Positions 1 to 12,167 are shown, counted from the stretch's first letter. The stretch: 64,000 bases of DNA from Morganella morganii (GCF_019242955.1 NZ_CP066129.1:1-64000); one strand, 5' to 3'. Made by a program: numbers and translations. The notes: generated by a model from the letters alone, not told the origin.

Positions 1-10
1 GGAGTTCACC

Positions 11-1411
11 GTGTCTCTTTCGCTTTGGCAGCAATGTCTTGCCCGTTTGCAGGATGAATTACCTGCCACAGAATTCAGTATGTGGATACGCCCCCTTCAG
101 GCTGAGCTGAGTGATGACACTCTGGCGCTCTATGCCCCTAACCGGTTTGTGCTCGACTGGGTACGGGAGAAGTACATTAATAACATTAATGCGCTCCTGT
201 CTGATTTCTGCGGTAACGATATCCCGCAGCTGCGTTTTGAGGTCGGTAATAAACCGGTCAGCGCGATCAGCAGCACACCGGAAAGAAGTATTCCCCCGTC
301 ACGGACGATGAAACAGCCGCCTTCGCGGGAAAAAGCACCCGCACTGCGCCCGAGCTGGCATGATAACAGCACGGAGCCGGATGTGGCTTACCGTTCCAAC
401 GTTAACCCGAAGCACACCTTTGACAGCTTTGTTGAAGGTAAATCAAACCAGCTGGCGCGCGCAGCCGCCCGTCAGGTGGCGGATAACCCGGGTGGCGCAT
501 ATAACCCGCTGTTTTTATACGGCGGAACCGGTCTGGGTAAAACCCACTTATTACATGCCGTCGGCAACAGCATTATGGAAAATAAAGCCAACGCCAAAGT
601 GGTCTATATGCACTCAGAACGTTTTGTGCAGGATATGGTCAAAGCCTTACAGAACAATGCGATTGAAGAGTTCAAACGCTACTACCGTTCTGTCGATGCC
701 TTACTGATTGATGATATTCAGTTCTTTGCTAACAAAGAGCGTTCTCAGGAAGAATTTTTTCATACCTTCAATGCGTTACTCGAAGGTAATCAGCAGATAA
801 TCCTGACCTCCGACCGCTACCCGAAAGAAATTAACGGGGTGGAAGATCGCCTGAAGTCGCGGTTCGGCTGGGGATTAACCGTTGCTATTGAACCGCCGGA
901 ACTGGAAACGCGGGTCGCGATCCTGATGAAAAAAGCTGATGAAAACAACATCCGCCTGCCGGATGAAGTGGCTTTCTTTATCGCGAAACGTCTGCGCTCC
1001 AACGTCCGTGAACTGGAAGGTGCACTGAACCGGGTCATTGCCAACGCCAACTTTACCGGGCGGGCGATTACCATCGATTTTGTGCGTGAAGCGCTGCGCG
1101 ATCTGCTGGCACTCCAGGAGAAACTGGTCACTATCGATAATATTCAGAAAACCGTTGCTGAGTATTATAAAATCAAAGTGGCTGATCTGCTCTCCAAACG
1201 CCGTTCGCGCTCTGTCGCCCGGCCGCGCCAGATGGCGATGGCTCTGGCAAAAGAGCTGACAAACCATAGTTTGCCAGAAATCGGGGATGCTTTTGGCGGC
1301 CGTGACCATACGACCGTTCTGCACGCCTGCCGTAAAATCGAGCAGCTGCGTGAGGAAAGCCACGACATCAAAGAAGATTTTTCTAACTTAATCCGGACAT
1401 TATCATCATAG
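11..1411 (+). CDS. dnaA: Chromosomal replication initiator DnaA
   Basis: AAA+ ATPase that binds DnaA boxes, unwinds oriC and loads DnaB; it also represses its own gene. The 466 residues match the E. coli protein (467). Visible parts are the N-terminal interaction domain, a variable Pro/Ser-rich linker (about 85-130), the P-loop GGTGLGKT at 171-178, a Walker [10 protein letters not shown] near 232, and the C-terminal DNA-binding signature with [12 protein letters not shown]. The start is GTG with a GGAG ribosome site at bases 1-4, so the promoter lies outside the window. It heads dnaA-dnaN-recF-gyrB with short gaps. Its cognate origin is 32 kb to the right, and the gene points towards it. Confidence 0.99.
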   Translation: MSLSLWQQCLARLQDELPATEFSMWIRPLQAELSDDTLALYAPNRFVLDWVREKYINNINALLSDFCGNDIPQLRFEVGNKPVSAISSTPERSIPPSRTMKQPPSREKAPALRPSWHDNSTEPDVAYRSNVNPKHTFDSFVEGKSNQLARAAARQVADNPGGAYNPLFLYGGTGLGKTHLLHAVGNSIMENKANAKVVYMHSERFVQDMVKALQNNAIEEFKRYYRSVDALLIDDIQFFANKERSQEEFFHTFNALLEGNQQIILTSDRYPKEINGVEDRLKSRFGWGLTVAIEPPELETRVAILMKKADENNIRLPDEVAFFIAKRLRSNVRELEGALNRVIANANFTGRAITIDFVREALRDLLALQEKLVTIDNIQKTVAEYYKIKVADLLSKRRSRSVARPRQMAMALAKELTNHSLPEIGDAFGGRDHTTVLHACRKIEQLREESHDIKEDFSNLIRTLSS

Positions 1412-1415
1412 CGCT

Positions 1416-2516
1416 ATGAAATTTATCATTGAACGTGAGCAATTGTTAAAACCCTTACAACAGGTCAGCAGTCCGTTGGGCGGTCGCCCGACCCTACCGA
1501 TTCTGGGTAACTTACTGCTGAAAGTCTCTGATGGCGTACTGCATCTCACAGGGACAGACCTTGAGATGGAAATGATGGCAGCGGTTCCGCTGGATCAGCC
1601 GCATGAAAACGGTGAAACCACGGTACCGGCACGGAAGTTCCTGGATATCTGGCGGGGTCTGCCGGATGGCGCGCAAATCAGCGTCGAGCTGGATGGTGAT
1701 CGTCTTCTGGTCCGTTCCGGCCGCAGCCGCTTCTCGCTGTCCACCTTACCGGCCTCGGATTTCCCGAATCTGGATGACTGGCAGAGTGATGTCACTTTCT
1801 CTCTGTCACAGGCGACATTAAAGCGCCTGATTGAATCCACACAGTTTTCCATGGCGCATCAGGATGTCCGCTATTACTTAAACGGTATGCTGTTTGAAAC
1901 CAGCGGTTCCGTTCTGCGCACCGTCGCCACTGACGGGCACCGCCTGGCGGTCTGCTCACTGGATATCGGGCAGGAACTGCCGGACCATTCGGTGATCGTA
2001 CCGCGTAAAGGTGTTATCGAACTGATGCGTCTGCTGGACGGCGGCGATGCCCTGCTGAAACTGGAAATCGGCAGCAATAATATCCGCGCCCATGTCGGCG
2101 GGTTTATTTTCACCTCCAAACTGGTGGATGGCCGCTTCCCGGACTACCGCCGTGTCCTGCCGAAGAACCCGGACAAAACGCTGACGGCAAATTGTGATAT
2201 GCTGAAGCAGGCTTTTTCGCGGGCGGCAATTTTGTCGAACGAGAAATTCCGCGGTGTGCGGATTTACCTGAACAACAATCAGCTCAGAATTACCGCCAAT
2301 AACCCGGAACAGGAAGAAGCCGAAGAAATCGTGGATGTCACTTACGACGGAACGGATATGGAAATCGGTTTCAATGTCAGCTATGTCCTTGATGTTCTTA
2401 ACACACTGAAATGTGAAGATGTCTCTGTGAAACTGACTGATGCCACATCCAGCGTACAGATTGAAGATGACGCCAGTGATGCAGCCGCTTACGTTGTGAT
2501 GCCGATGCGCCTGTAA
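1416..2516 (+). CDS. dnaN: DNA polymerase III beta sliding clamp
   Basis: Homodimeric ring clamp that tethers polymerase III and other factors to DNA. The 366 residues equal the enteric length, with three repeated clamp folds. It opens with [17 protein letters not shown] and ends with the conserved YVVMPMRL, which forms part of the partner-binding pocket. The ATG lies four bases after the dnaA stop and the recF ATG follows after four more bases, so the three genes are almost certainly co-transcribed and translationally coupled. Confidence 0.99.
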   Translation: MKFIIEREQLLKPLQQVSSPLGGRPTLPILGNLLLKVSDGVLHLTGTDLEMEMMAAVPLDQPHENGETTVPARKFLDIWRGLPDGAQISVELDGDRLLVRSGRSRFSLSTLPASDFPNLDDWQSDVTFSLSQATLKRLIESTQFSMAHQDVRYYLNGMLFETSGSVLRTVATDGHRLAVCSLDIGQELPDHSVIVPRKGVIELMRLLDGGDALLKLEIGSNNIRAHVGGFIFTSKLVDGRFPDYRRVLPKNPDKTLTANCDMLKQAFSRAAILSNEKFRGVRIYLNNNQLRITANNPEQEEAEEIVDVTYDGTDMEIGFNVSYVLDVLNTLKCEDVSVKLTDATSSVQIEDDASDAAAYVVMPMRL

Positions 2517-2520
2517 CACG

Positions 2521-3603
2521 ATGATCCTCTCGCGTTTACTTATCCGTGATTTTCGCAATATCGAAAATGCGGATTTACCGCTGGCTGCCGGGTTTAACTT
2601 TCTGGTCGGCCCGAACGGCAGCGGTAAAACCAGCGTTCTGGAAGCCATTTATACTCTCGGCCACGGCCGGGCATTCCGTTCAGTGCAGGCGGGGCGTGTT
2701 ATACGCCACGATAATGAAGAATTTATTCTGCACGGGAAACTCGGGCAGGAACAGACAGACCGGGCCACCAGCGTCGGCCTGAGTAAAAACCGCCAGGGTG
2801 ACAGCAAGGTCCGTATTGACGGCACCGACGGCCATAAGATTGCCGAACTGGCAAAATTACTGCCGATGCAGCTTATCACCCCGGAAGGCTTTACACTGCT
2901 CAACGGCGGACCAAAATTCCGCCGCGCCTTTATTGACTGGGGCTGTTTCCACAATGAGCCGCAATTTTTTGCGATGTGGAGCGATTTAAAACGTCTGGTG
3001 AAACAACGCAATGCCGCGCTTCGCCAGGTATCGAATTATGGTCAGATCCGCCACTGGGATCAGCAGCTGATTCCGGTTGCTGAACAGATCAGTCAGTGGC
3101 GGGAGCATTACGTGACAGCGATTGCGCAGGATATTGAGCAAACCTGTCAGCAGTTTTTACCTGAATTTTCGCTGAGTGTCTCTTTCCAGCGCGGATGGGA
3201 TAAAGAGACCGATTATTCAGAGCTTCTGCAGCGCCAGTTTGAACGGGATCGCGCACTGACCTACACCGCCTCCGGCCCGCATAAAGCGGATTTACGGATC
3301 AGGGCGGATGGGGTGCCGGTGGAAGATTTACTTTCACGTGGTCAGTTAAAACTGCTGATGTGCGCGCTGCGGTTAGCACAGGGTGAATATTTCACCCGTC
3401 AGAGCGGGCAGCAATGCCTGTATCTGCTTGATGATTTTGCCTCCGAACTGGATGCCGGGCGCCGCCGTTTACTGGCTCACCGGCTGAAAGCCACACAGGC
3501 TCAGGTTTTTGTCAGTGCCATCACCCCTGAACAGGTCAGTGATATGACAGATGAAAACAGTCGCCTGTTTGTCGTGGAAAAAGGTAAAATACAGGTTCAA
3601 TAA
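2521..3603 (+). CDS. recF: DNA replication and repair protein RecF
   Basis: SMC-like ABC ATPase of the RecFOR pathway that loads RecA at single-strand gaps. It has 360 residues (E. coli 357). The N-terminus [19 protein letters not shown] is followed by the Walker [10 protein letters not shown] near residue 30. Late in the protein are the ABC signature [10 protein letters not shown] and the Walker B region [13 protein letters not shown]. It lies third in the dnaA operon, four bases after dnaN and 27 bases before gyrB. Confidence 0.98.
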   Translation: MILSRLLIRDFRNIENADLPLAAGFNFLVGPNGSGKTSVLEAIYTLGHGRAFRSVQAGRVIRHDNEEFILHGKLGQEQTDRATSVGLSKNRQGDSKVRIDGTDGHKIAELAKLLPMQLITPEGFTLLNGGPKFRRAFIDWGCFHNEPQFFAMWSDLKRLVKQRNAALRQVSNYGQIRHWDQQLIPVAEQISQWREHYVTAIAQDIEQTCQQFLPEFSLSVSFQRGWDKETDYSELLQRQFERDRALTYTASGPHKADLRIRADGVPVEDLLSRGQLKLLMCALRLAQGEYFTRQSGQQCLYLLDDFASELDAGRRRLLAHRLKATQAQVFVSAITPEQVSDMTDENSRLFVVEKGKIQVQ

Positions 3604-6045
<2,442 letters not shown>

Positions 6046-6069
6046 TTTTTCCTCTCTCTGAGACCTGAT

Positions 6070-6098
6070 AAAGCCCGGATTTCCGGGCTTTATTTTTT
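6070..6098 (+). terminator. Rho-independent terminator of gyrB
   Basis: A nine- to ten-base stem (AAAGCCCGG / CCGGGCTTT) with a four-base loop is followed by a T-rich run TATTTTTT, 24 bases after the gyrB stop. The same stem occurs in inverted orientation at 8111-8132. Confidence 0.93.
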
Positions 6099-6120
6099 CC
6101 GGCGATCCGCCCGCAGCCCC

Positions 6121-6783
6121 TCACCCCGCAAAGTCAGCGATATGCTTCAGGTTCGTGGTAATAATACCGACCATCCCCGAGACCAGTAACTGAATCGCCA
6201 GCGTGACCAGAATAATGCCGGAGATCCGCGCCAGTGTATCCATCACACCGGGCGATAAACGCCCGTGCAGCGGCCCGGTTGCCAGAAAAGTCAGGGCAAT
6301 AGTGGGCAGCATCAGGAGGATCACAACGGAAAGCTGAATCAGGCCGGACAGCGAATCACTGTGTCCCGCCAGCGAAATCCCGACCGCTATCGTTCCGCCG
6401 CCCATCGAGAGCGGAAAAAGCAGCGGTACCATCGCCAGCCGCATGATATCTTTCGGCGGCGTGACACTGACCGGAATATCACTGTGCTCCTCTTTGACAC
6501 CGCGGATAAGCATCGGCCATCCCTGCGCCAGCAACGCAATACCGCCGGTGACAGTCAGTGCATCCGCACTCAGCCCCAGCGCCGTCAGCAGCCAGTTCCC
6601 CAGCCAGATAACCACCAGCATGACCAGTGTGTATCCGGCCGCAATTTTCCAGGCAATTTGCCACAGTATCCCCCGATCAATCCGGCCGAGAATAATCGTG
6701 GCGGCGGTGATCGTTGCAGGGGGACTGAACAGCGATACAAACGTCACATAGTTAAGAAGAATATTGTCGAGCCATTCATTCAT
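6121..6783 (-). CDS. MarC-family inner-membrane protein
   Basis: Member of the MarC/YchE/YhgN family (UPF0056) of six-helix membrane proteins. Its biochemical role is not established; the old link with multiple antibiotic resistance has not held up. The chosen ATG gives 220 residues starting MNEWLDNILLNYVTFVSLFSPPA, a typical MarC opening, with hydrophobic segments throughout. A longer in-frame start would read into the upstream gene. The ATG overlaps the end of the upstream permease by eight bases, which suggests coupled translation. It is probably the last gene of the gad cluster transcript. Confidence 0.85.
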   Translation of the reverse strand: MNEWLDNILLNYVTFVSLFSPPATITAATIILGRIDRGILWQIAWKIAAGYTLVMLVVIWLGNWLLTALGLSADALTVTGGIALLAQGWPMLIRGVKEEHSDIPVSVTPPKDIMRLAMVPLLFPLSMGGGTIAVGISLAGHSDSLSGLIQLSVVILLMLPTIALTFLATGPLHGRLSPGVMDTLARISGIILVTLAIQLLVSGMVGIITTNLKHIADFAG

Positions 6784-8056
6784 CTTTCCGGCTCCGTGTC
6801 CGCAGATAACCGGCAGCCAGACAAAGAACCAGCGCCGCGGCAATCACACTGACAGCGATCATCCCGCTGCTCAGCAGTGTCACAACAAAACCAGCCAGTA
6901 CCGCGGTAACCAGGATAATCCCGGTCCCGGTAATGAATTTTGAAGCGCGGATAACACTGCTCTGACGCCACGCCACCACCAGTACCATCAGATAGCACAG
7001 GAGAAACGTAAAACTGGCGACATTTGCCAGGTCGCCGAGATTCAGGAACAACGCCAGCAACAGTGTCAGCAGAATAAGCAGGATATTCACTGTCGTTCCC
7101 TGCCGGTATATTGTTTTGCCCCAGGCAGCCGGCAGAATTCCGGTGCTGCACATTCTGTCAGTAATATTGAATGCGGAGAACAGCGTGGCATTTATCGCCG
7201 ATGTTGTCGCCAGCAATGCGGCGGCGGCAACAATCACAAAACCGGCTTTTCCCCATACAGGATAAGCCACCTGAGCCACTGCGGTATCGGCATAACGGAC
7301 CAGCGCAGACGGAGAAAGGTTGCCGAGTAATACCAGTGCCAGGCTGATATAAAGCGCAATCGTGAACAGAATAGCTATCATAAATGCCTTCGGCATTACC
7401 CGGCCGGGATTTGCCACTTTGTCAGAGGCATTCGCCATCATGCCGAACCCGGCATAGGCGAAAAAGGTCAGCCCGACGGCGGAAAAAAGCGTATCACCGG
7501 AGAACGGGGTTATATTCAGCAGTGTTGTGTCCACCGTAAATATTCCCGTTGCCACCAGTGCAATAATAATCACCAGTTTGGTGCCCACCAGAAGGACTTC
7601 AATTTTGCCGACAGCATGACTGCCGGTGATATTCATCAGGGCGACCACGATGATAATAAAGGCCGTATACACTTCCGGTAATAAGGCGGATTCATTGCCC
7701 TGATGGAAAAGCTGAACAGCATAGGCCCCGAATGCTCTGGCCACCATCGCAACTGTCAGGATCAGCGTGACGAGATACAAAAAAGATAAGGCAATCGTCA
7801 GTACCGCAGGAAAAGACAGCCGGAAGAAATCAATAATACCGCCCGGAGAGGGATAGCAGGCGGATAGCCTGGCATACGCATAACCGGCAAATAACGCGAC
7901 CACGCCGCCGCAGGCAAATGCAATCCATGTTGCAGACTGCATAATCAGCGCTGTCTGCCCCAGCAGAGCAAAAATCCCTGCTCCCACCATCGCGCCGATC
8001 CCCAGCGCAATGACCTGTAATAGTGTTAACGGTTTTTCTGATGATACTGACGTCAT
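6776..8056 (-). CDS. APC-family amino-acid permease, YbaT-like
   Basis: Polytopic transporter of the amino acid-polyamine-organocation superfamily, about 12 membrane helices and 426 residues. The opening PLTLLQVIALGIGAMVGAGIFALLGQ carries the GxGAMVGxGIF motif that binds substrate backbone in APC proteins. It resembles E. coli YbaT, whose gene is paired there with the glutaminase gene ybaS. Here too it follows glsA, with 92 bases and a hairpin between them. ATG at 8056 is preferred because the GGAGCAGGG ribosome site lies just before it; an ATG at 8074 is possible. Substrate is unknown: glutamine, glutamate or GABA are reasonable from context only. Confidence 0.82.
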   Translation of the reverse strand: MTSVSSEKPLTLLQVIALGIGAMVGAGIFALLGQTALIMQSATWIAFACGGVVALFAGYAYARLSACYPSPGGIIDFFRLSFPAVLTIALSFLYLVTLILTVAMVARAFGAYAVQLFHQGNESALLPEVYTAFIIIVVALMNITGSHAVGKIEVLLVGTKLVIIIALVATGIFTVDTTLLNITPFSGDTLFSAVGLTFFAYAGFGMMANASDKVANPGRVMPKAFMIAILFTIALYISLALVLLGNLSPSALVRYADTAVAQVAYPVWGKAGFVIVAAAALLATTSAINATLFSAFNITDRMCSTGILPAAWGKTIYRQGTTVNILLILLTLLLALFLNLGDLANVASFTFLLCYLMVLVVAWRQSSVIRASKFITGTGIILVTAVLAGFVVTLLSSGMIAVSVIAAALVLCLAAGYLRTRSRKDE

Positions 8057-8107
8057 ACCCTGCTCCCGAAACAAAACCCGTGCTGCCGCTGATGTTTATT
8101 TATATCT

Positions 8108-8135
8108 GACAAAGCCCGGAAATCCGGGCTTTGTC
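8108..8135 (-). terminator. Hairpin between glsA and the permease gene
   Basis: A 12-base stem (GACAAAGCCCGG / CCGGGCTTTGTC) with a four-base loop lies in the 92-base gap. No clean T run follows on the minus strand, so it may weaken rather than end transcription, or protect the upstream message. The central 22 bases are the reverse complement of the gyrB terminator stem-loop. Confidence 0.55.
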
Positions 8136-8148
8136 GTTATCCGCGGGA

Positions 8149-9078
8149 TCACCGGTAAAGGTTATATCCCAGCGCGGCGGCAACCGAGGCCACCATTTTC
8201 TGGCCTCTGACACTGTTTCCGTCATCATCCAGCGGTGGTGAAAATGCAGCGATTCCCATCACGCCCGGTACGACAGCCAGAATCCCTCCGCCGACACCAC
8301 TTTTGCCCGGCAATCCGACGGTGTATGCCCAGTCACCCGAGCGGCCGTACAGCCCTTCCATCGTCATTTCCGCCAGGATAAACGGCGTATGGGCCGGATT
8401 CAGCACCTGCTCACCTGTCACCGGGTTTTTGCCGTGTCCGGCCAGTGTCGCACCCATCGTGGCCAGCTCTTTGGTGGTCAGCAGCGTGGAGCACTGGCGG
8501 GTATACACATCACACGCCTCCATCGGATCACAATAGAGATTTTGTGCCGCGTAAAGCAGCCAGGATATACCACGGTTATGGAAATTAGTGGTCTGCTCTG
8601 ACTGATTCAGCTCATCCGACAATGCAATCGCATCTGACCCGAGGCGGCGCTGCATCGTCAGTATCCGCTGCCAGCGTTCTTCGGCCGATTTTGCGGTTAC
8701 CGCACTGACAGTCGCGATTGCGCCGGCGTTCACCAGCGGCGACAACGGTTTGTCATTATGCAGCTCCAGCGCCATCACCGAGTTAAACGGCAGGCCGGTC
8801 GGGTCAGCACCGATCTGGTTCTGCACCGCCTCCGGACCAATATCCTCCAGCGCCAGCGCCAGTGTGCAGACTTTGGAAATTGACTCGATGGCAAAGCGGT
8901 AATCGGCATCGCCGCTGCTTATAACATCACCCTGCACTGTTACCACTGCGACAGCCGCCAGGTCGGACGGGATATTTGCCAGAAACGGAATATAATCCGC
9001 ATTAGCACCGCCGGGAGCCTGATGAAACTGCTGAAAGGCATTGGTTACCGCCTGTTTGATAGCTGTTAAATCCGTCAT
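8149..9078 (-). CDS. glsA: Glutaminase (beta-lactamase-like fold)
   Basis: Hydrolyses L-glutamine to L-glutamate and ammonia in the cytosol. In acid, the ammonia takes up a proton and the glutamate feeds GadB. The 309 residues from MTDLTAIKQAV fit the GlsA/YbaS/YneH family. The catalytic Ser-x-x-Lys motif is seen in ESISKVC, with downstream family blocks NAGAI, GLPGKSGVGGGI and GIAAFSPPLDDDGNS. The start at 9078 overlaps the antiporter stop as ATGA and has an AAAGGAAAA ribosome site; an earlier in-frame ATG at 9102 is less likely. A gadB-gadC-glsA arrangement is known from other acid-resistant bacteria such as Brucella, which supports a role in glutamine-dependent acid resistance. Confidence 0.93.
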   Translation of the reverse strand: MTDLTAIKQAVTNAFQQFHQAPGGANADYIPFLANIPSDLAAVAVVTVQGDVISSGDADYRFAIESISKVCTLALALEDIGPEAVQNQIGADPTGLPFNSVMALELHNDKPLSPLVNAGAIATVSAVTAKSAEERWQRILTMQRRLGSDAIALSDELNQSEQTTNFHNRGISWLLYAAQNLYCDPMEACDVYTRQCSTLLTTKELATMGATLAGHGKNPVTGEQVLNPAHTPFILAEMTMEGLYGRSGDWAYTVGLPGKSGVGGGILAVVPGVMGIAAFSPPLDDDGNSVRGQKMVASVAAALGYNLYR

Positions 9079-10556
9079 GATACTTTTCCTTTGTTTTCCC
9101 ATGTAAACGGTGCGAAATCACTGTCCGGATCACGCCAGCCCGGTTTACGGATCTGATAAACAACAAACGGAAGAAGAACGAACAGAACGGTCAGTCCGAT
9201 CAGCGCCCCCACATACACTTCCGGGCTGCCGACCGCAATCTGTGCCGGCGGGATAAAGCTGAACAGAAACGCCGTTAATGAACCGAGAAGCCCCATACCA
9301 CCGAGAATAATCATCCCCGCATTACCGCCCGGGATACGGTACGGACGGGCACGCTGCGGCTGACTGAAGCGCAGATAAATCGCGGCACTGAACATCAGCA
9401 TATACATAATCAGATAGAGAATGACGGTCAGCTGACTGAGGATCTGATAAGCCGCCTGTACGGACGGAAGCACCACAAACAGCACTGCCAGCAGAGAGAC
9501 GAGCACCGCCTGCACCAGCAGGATATGTGTTGCCATCCCGTTCTTGTTGGTATGCTGGAACCAGTGCGGCAGATAGCCCGCTTTTGCCACTTCCAGAAGA
9601 CCGGAAGACGGCCCGGCAACCCAGGTCACGACACTCGCCAGCACGCCGATAGCCAGCATGACGGCAACAATCGGCCCCATCCACGGAATATGGGCCCATT
9701 TGAACATATCATCGTAAGCCACCAGCAGGCTCTGAGTCAGACTGATATCTGACTGAGGAATGATAAAGGCGATCGCCAGTGTACCGAGCACAAAGATAGC
9801 GACAGTACCCGCCGCCGCCAGAATAATGGCTTTCGGGTAGTTTTTGGTCGGGTTATCAATGTCTTTCACATGGATAGCATTCATTTCCATCCCGGCGTAG
9901 AACAGGAAAATACTGGCCGCCAGCACAATGTTATCGAAGTTTGAGAAATCCGGCAGAACCTGATCCCACGCCAGGTCAATCTGCGGCGTCTGACCGCTGA
10001 ACAGGTAGGAGAAACCGAGCACAATCAGAATAATCGCCGGAACAATCGTCCCGATAATGCCGCCCCATTTTGATACCCGGGCAAATGCACCTACCCCTTT
10101 AAAGGCAATAAAGGTCGCCAGCCAGTAGATAAACAGCACAACACCAAGCACAAAGAATTTATTTGCCGCCAGCGCTTCATCAAATGCCTGATGAGGGTTG
10201 ATAAAGGCAAGTGACACCGCCCCGAATGTCAGCCCGGTCGGGAACCAGACAGTTACCTCAATCCACAGCATCGCCATCGCCAGAAACGCCAGGCGCGGCC
10301 CGAACGCTTCGCCGACCCAGCGGAAAACCCCGCCCTTCTCTGACCAGCCGGTGGCCAGTTCAGCCGCGACCAGTGATACCGGGATCAGGAAGAACACTGC
10401 TGCAAACAGATAATAGAAAATTGCACTGAGACCGTATTCCGCTTCGGCAGGCAAACCGCGCAGGCTCACCACCGCCACAATATTCATGACGATAAGTGTG
10501 CCGATAGTCAGTTTTGCTGCACCGGAAGACGGTTTTTTTGTTGAAGTATCAGTCAT
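9075..10556 (-). CDS. GadC-type glutamate:GABA antiporter lacking the C-plug
   Basis: APC-superfamily antiporter of the glutamate:GABA branch, 493 residues with about 12 membrane helices. It starts MTDTSTKKPSSGAAKLTIGTL; the upstream in-frame extension is ignored because GGGGTG lies just before this ATG. Motifs include RGLPAEAEYGLSAIFYY near helix 1 and WVAGPSSGLLEVAKAGYLPHWF. Placement between gadB and glsA implies exchange of external glutamate for internal GABA. The C-terminus ends after PDSDFAPFTWENKGKVS and has no counterpart of the E. coli GadC gating tail, which the homologue at 60455-61993 does have. Another decarboxylase-linked exchange cannot be excluded. Confidence 0.85.
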   Translation of the reverse strand: MTDTSTKKPSSGAAKLTIGTLIVMNIVAVVSLRGLPAEAEYGLSAIFYYLFAAVFFLIPVSLVAAELATGWSEKGGVFRWVGEAFGPRLAFLAMAMLWIEVTVWFPTGLTFGAVSLAFINPHQAFDEALAANKFFVLGVVLFIYWLATFIAFKGVGAFARVSKWGGIIGTIVPAIILIVLGFSYLFSGQTPQIDLAWDQVLPDFSNFDNIVLAASIFLFYAGMEMNAIHVKDIDNPTKNYPKAIILAAAGTVAIFVLGTLAIAFIIPQSDISLTQSLLVAYDDMFKWAHIPWMGPIVAVMLAIGVLASVVTWVAGPSSGLLEVAKAGYLPHWFQHTNKNGMATHILLVQAVLVSLLAVLFVVLPSVQAAYQILSQLTVILYLIMYMLMFSAAIYLRFSQPQRARPYRIPGGNAGMIILGGMGLLGSLTAFLFSFIPPAQIAVGSPEVYVGALIGLTVLFVLLPFVVYQIRKPGWRDPDSDFAPFTWENKGKVS

Positions 10557-10585
10557 AAAGCACCCCGGAGGATAATGAGTGAGAG

Positions 10586-10612
10586 CCTCCGGCCGCTGAT
10601 ACCGGCCGGAGG
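10586..10612 (-). promoter_or_regulatory. Strong GC-rich hairpin between gadB and the antiporter gene
   Basis: A ten-base perfect stem (CCTCCGGCCG paired with CGGCCGGAGG) closes a seven-base loop in the 98-base gap. No T run follows on the minus strand, so it is more likely an mRNA-processing or stability element than a terminator. It could set the ratio of decarboxylase to antiporter. It lies 30 bases before the antiporter start. Confidence 0.6.
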
Positions 10613-10621
10613 TCATGGTTA

Positions 10622-10669
10622 ATTAACTGTGATGGTCATTAACCATGATGGAAATTAACCGTGATGGAA
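10622..10669 (-). repeat. Three tandem 16-bp repeats spanning the gadB stop codon
   Basis: Read on the minus strand, the unit TTCCATCACGGTTAAT is followed by a copy with one difference and a third with three differences. The first unit encodes the last four residues of GadB (F-H-H-G) and its TAA; the other two lie just downstream. A fragment of a fourth unit may follow. Loss of the first unit would leave the same F-H-H-G-stop end, because the second encodes it too. Confidence 0.85.
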
Positions 10670-12037
10670 GGTTGCTTTGGCCGTGGAATTCACCACCGGA
10701 TTTTGTCTGAAATGATCGATAGCCCGCTTAATATCATCCAGCAGCAGTGCGGCCAGATCACGGCTGACACCGTGGCGGATCATAATGCGCTGAACAACGG
10801 TTTTTTCTCTGTCCGCCGGGAGCGGATAAGAGGCTATCAGCCAGCCGCGTGTGCGGATGCGGTCGGAAAGATCGTACAGATTGAACTGCGTCACGCCAGG
10901 TTTCAGCTTGTAAGCCACCGCCGGCAGAGCGCCGCGGCCGTCATACACCAGATCGAAAATGCCCAGCTTGTTCAGTTCATCCGCAAGCCATTGCGCAGTA
11001 TCTGCACACGCCTGCTGAATTTTGGTATAACCGGCGCGTCCCAGACGCAGGAAGTTATAATACTGTGCAATGATTTGCCCGCCGGGACGGGAGAAATTCA
11101 GTGCAAATGTCGGCATATTACCGCCGAGATAATCCACATTGAAAACCAGCTCTTCCGGCAGGTCTTCTTTGCTGCGCCAGACCACCCAGCCCACACCCAG
11201 TGGTGACAGACCGTATTTGTGACCGGAGCTGTTAATGGATTTCACCCGCTCAATCCGGAAATCCCACACCAGTTCCGGCTGAATGAACGGAGCAATAAAC
11301 CCGCCGCTGGCACCATCAACATGCAGAGGAATATCCAGACCGGTATCCCGCTGTATTGCATCCAGCTCTTTCGCCAGTTCCGCAACCGGTTCATAAATCC
11401 CGGTAAACGTCACACCCAGCGTCGCCACCACACCAATGGTGTTTTCATCACAATACTTACGCAGATCAGACGGCTGCATACCAAGTGCATCGCCTTCCAG
11501 CGGGATTTGCCGGAGTTCCACGTCAAAATAACGGGCAAATTTTTCCCAGCATACCTGTACAGGGCCGGTCACCAGATTCGGTTTACCGGTATCTTTCCCC
11601 TGTTTTTCGCGGTTTTTACGCCAGCGCCATTTCATAGCCAGTCCGCCAAGCATCGCAGCTTCGCTGGAACCGGTGGTAGAGCAGCCGATAGTTTCCTGAG
11701 CCTGCGGGGAATTCCACAGGTCGGCAATAATATGCACACAACGGCTTTCAATTTCAGCCGTTTGCGGATATTCATCTTTGTCGATCATGTTTTTATCGAC
11801 ACTGTCCGTCATCAGCTGTTTGACTTCATCCTCAACCCAGGTTGTACAGAATGTCGCCAGGTTCTGACGGGAATTACCATCCAGCAGCAGTTCATCCCGG
11901 ACCACGCTGTAAATAATTCGCGGGTCACTGCTGTCTTCCGGCATTTTGTATTTAGGGAGTTTTGCATCCGAGTCTGTTGATGCGTAAATATCAATAAATT
12001 CTGAACTATTATTACCTTTCACAGCATGAAGAGACAT
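10655..12037 (-). CDS. gadB: Glutamate decarboxylase
   Basis: PLP enzyme converting glutamate to GABA and CO2 with use of one cytosolic proton. Its 460 residues fit the GAD family (E. coli 466). The substrate-loop and PLP motifs are present: [21 protein letters not shown], the [19 protein letters not shown] block, HVDGASGGF, and the Schiff-base lysine at 274 in SGHKYG. The C-terminus ends ATFHHG; in E. coli GadB a C-terminal histidine caps the active site at neutral pH, so a similar auto-inhibition is likely. An excellent ribosome site (AAGGAGGT) precedes the ATG. It is first in the cluster gadB-antiporter-glsA-permease-marC. Sequence is clearly diverged from E. coli GadA/B. Confidence 0.96.
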   Translation of the reverse strand: MSLHAVKGNNSSEFIDIYASTDSDAKLPKYKMPEDSSDPRIIYSVVRDELLLDGNSRQNLATFCTTWVEDEVKQLMTDSVDKNMIDKDEYPQTAEIESRCVHIIADLWNSPQAQETIGCSTTGSSEAAMLGGLAMKWRWRKNREKQGKDTGKPNLVTGPVQVCWEKFARYFDVELRQIPLEGDALGMQPSDLRKYCDENTIGVVATLGVTFTGIYEPVAELAKELDAIQRDTGLDIPLHVDGASGGFIAPFIQPELVWDFRIERVKSINSSGHKYGLSPLGVGWVVWRSKEDLPEELVFNVDYLGGNMPTFALNFSRPGGQIIAQYYNFLRLGRAGYTKIQQACADTAQWLADELNKLGIFDLVYDGRGALPAVAYKLKPGVTQFNLYDLSDRIRTRGWLIASYPLPADREKTVVQRIMIRHGVSRDLAALLLDDIKRAIDHFRQNPVVNSTAKATFHHG

Positions 12038-12167
12038 ACAACCTCCTTCTCGGACTACTTATTGATAGTTAAAATAAACTAATGATGCTATGCGGTTATT
12101 CATGGCTGATTGCGGTAAAAAAAGATAATATCAGCTGAAACCATGTGATTACCGAAGCAACCTACGT

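Noticed and set aside
6265-6852. Long frame of 195 codons opposite marC
   Set aside because: Its Gln/Arg/Pro-rich translation is the antisense shadow of a membrane protein gene.
11219-11980. 253-codon frame opposite gadB
   Set aside because: It is wholly antisense to a clear gadB and has no family features.
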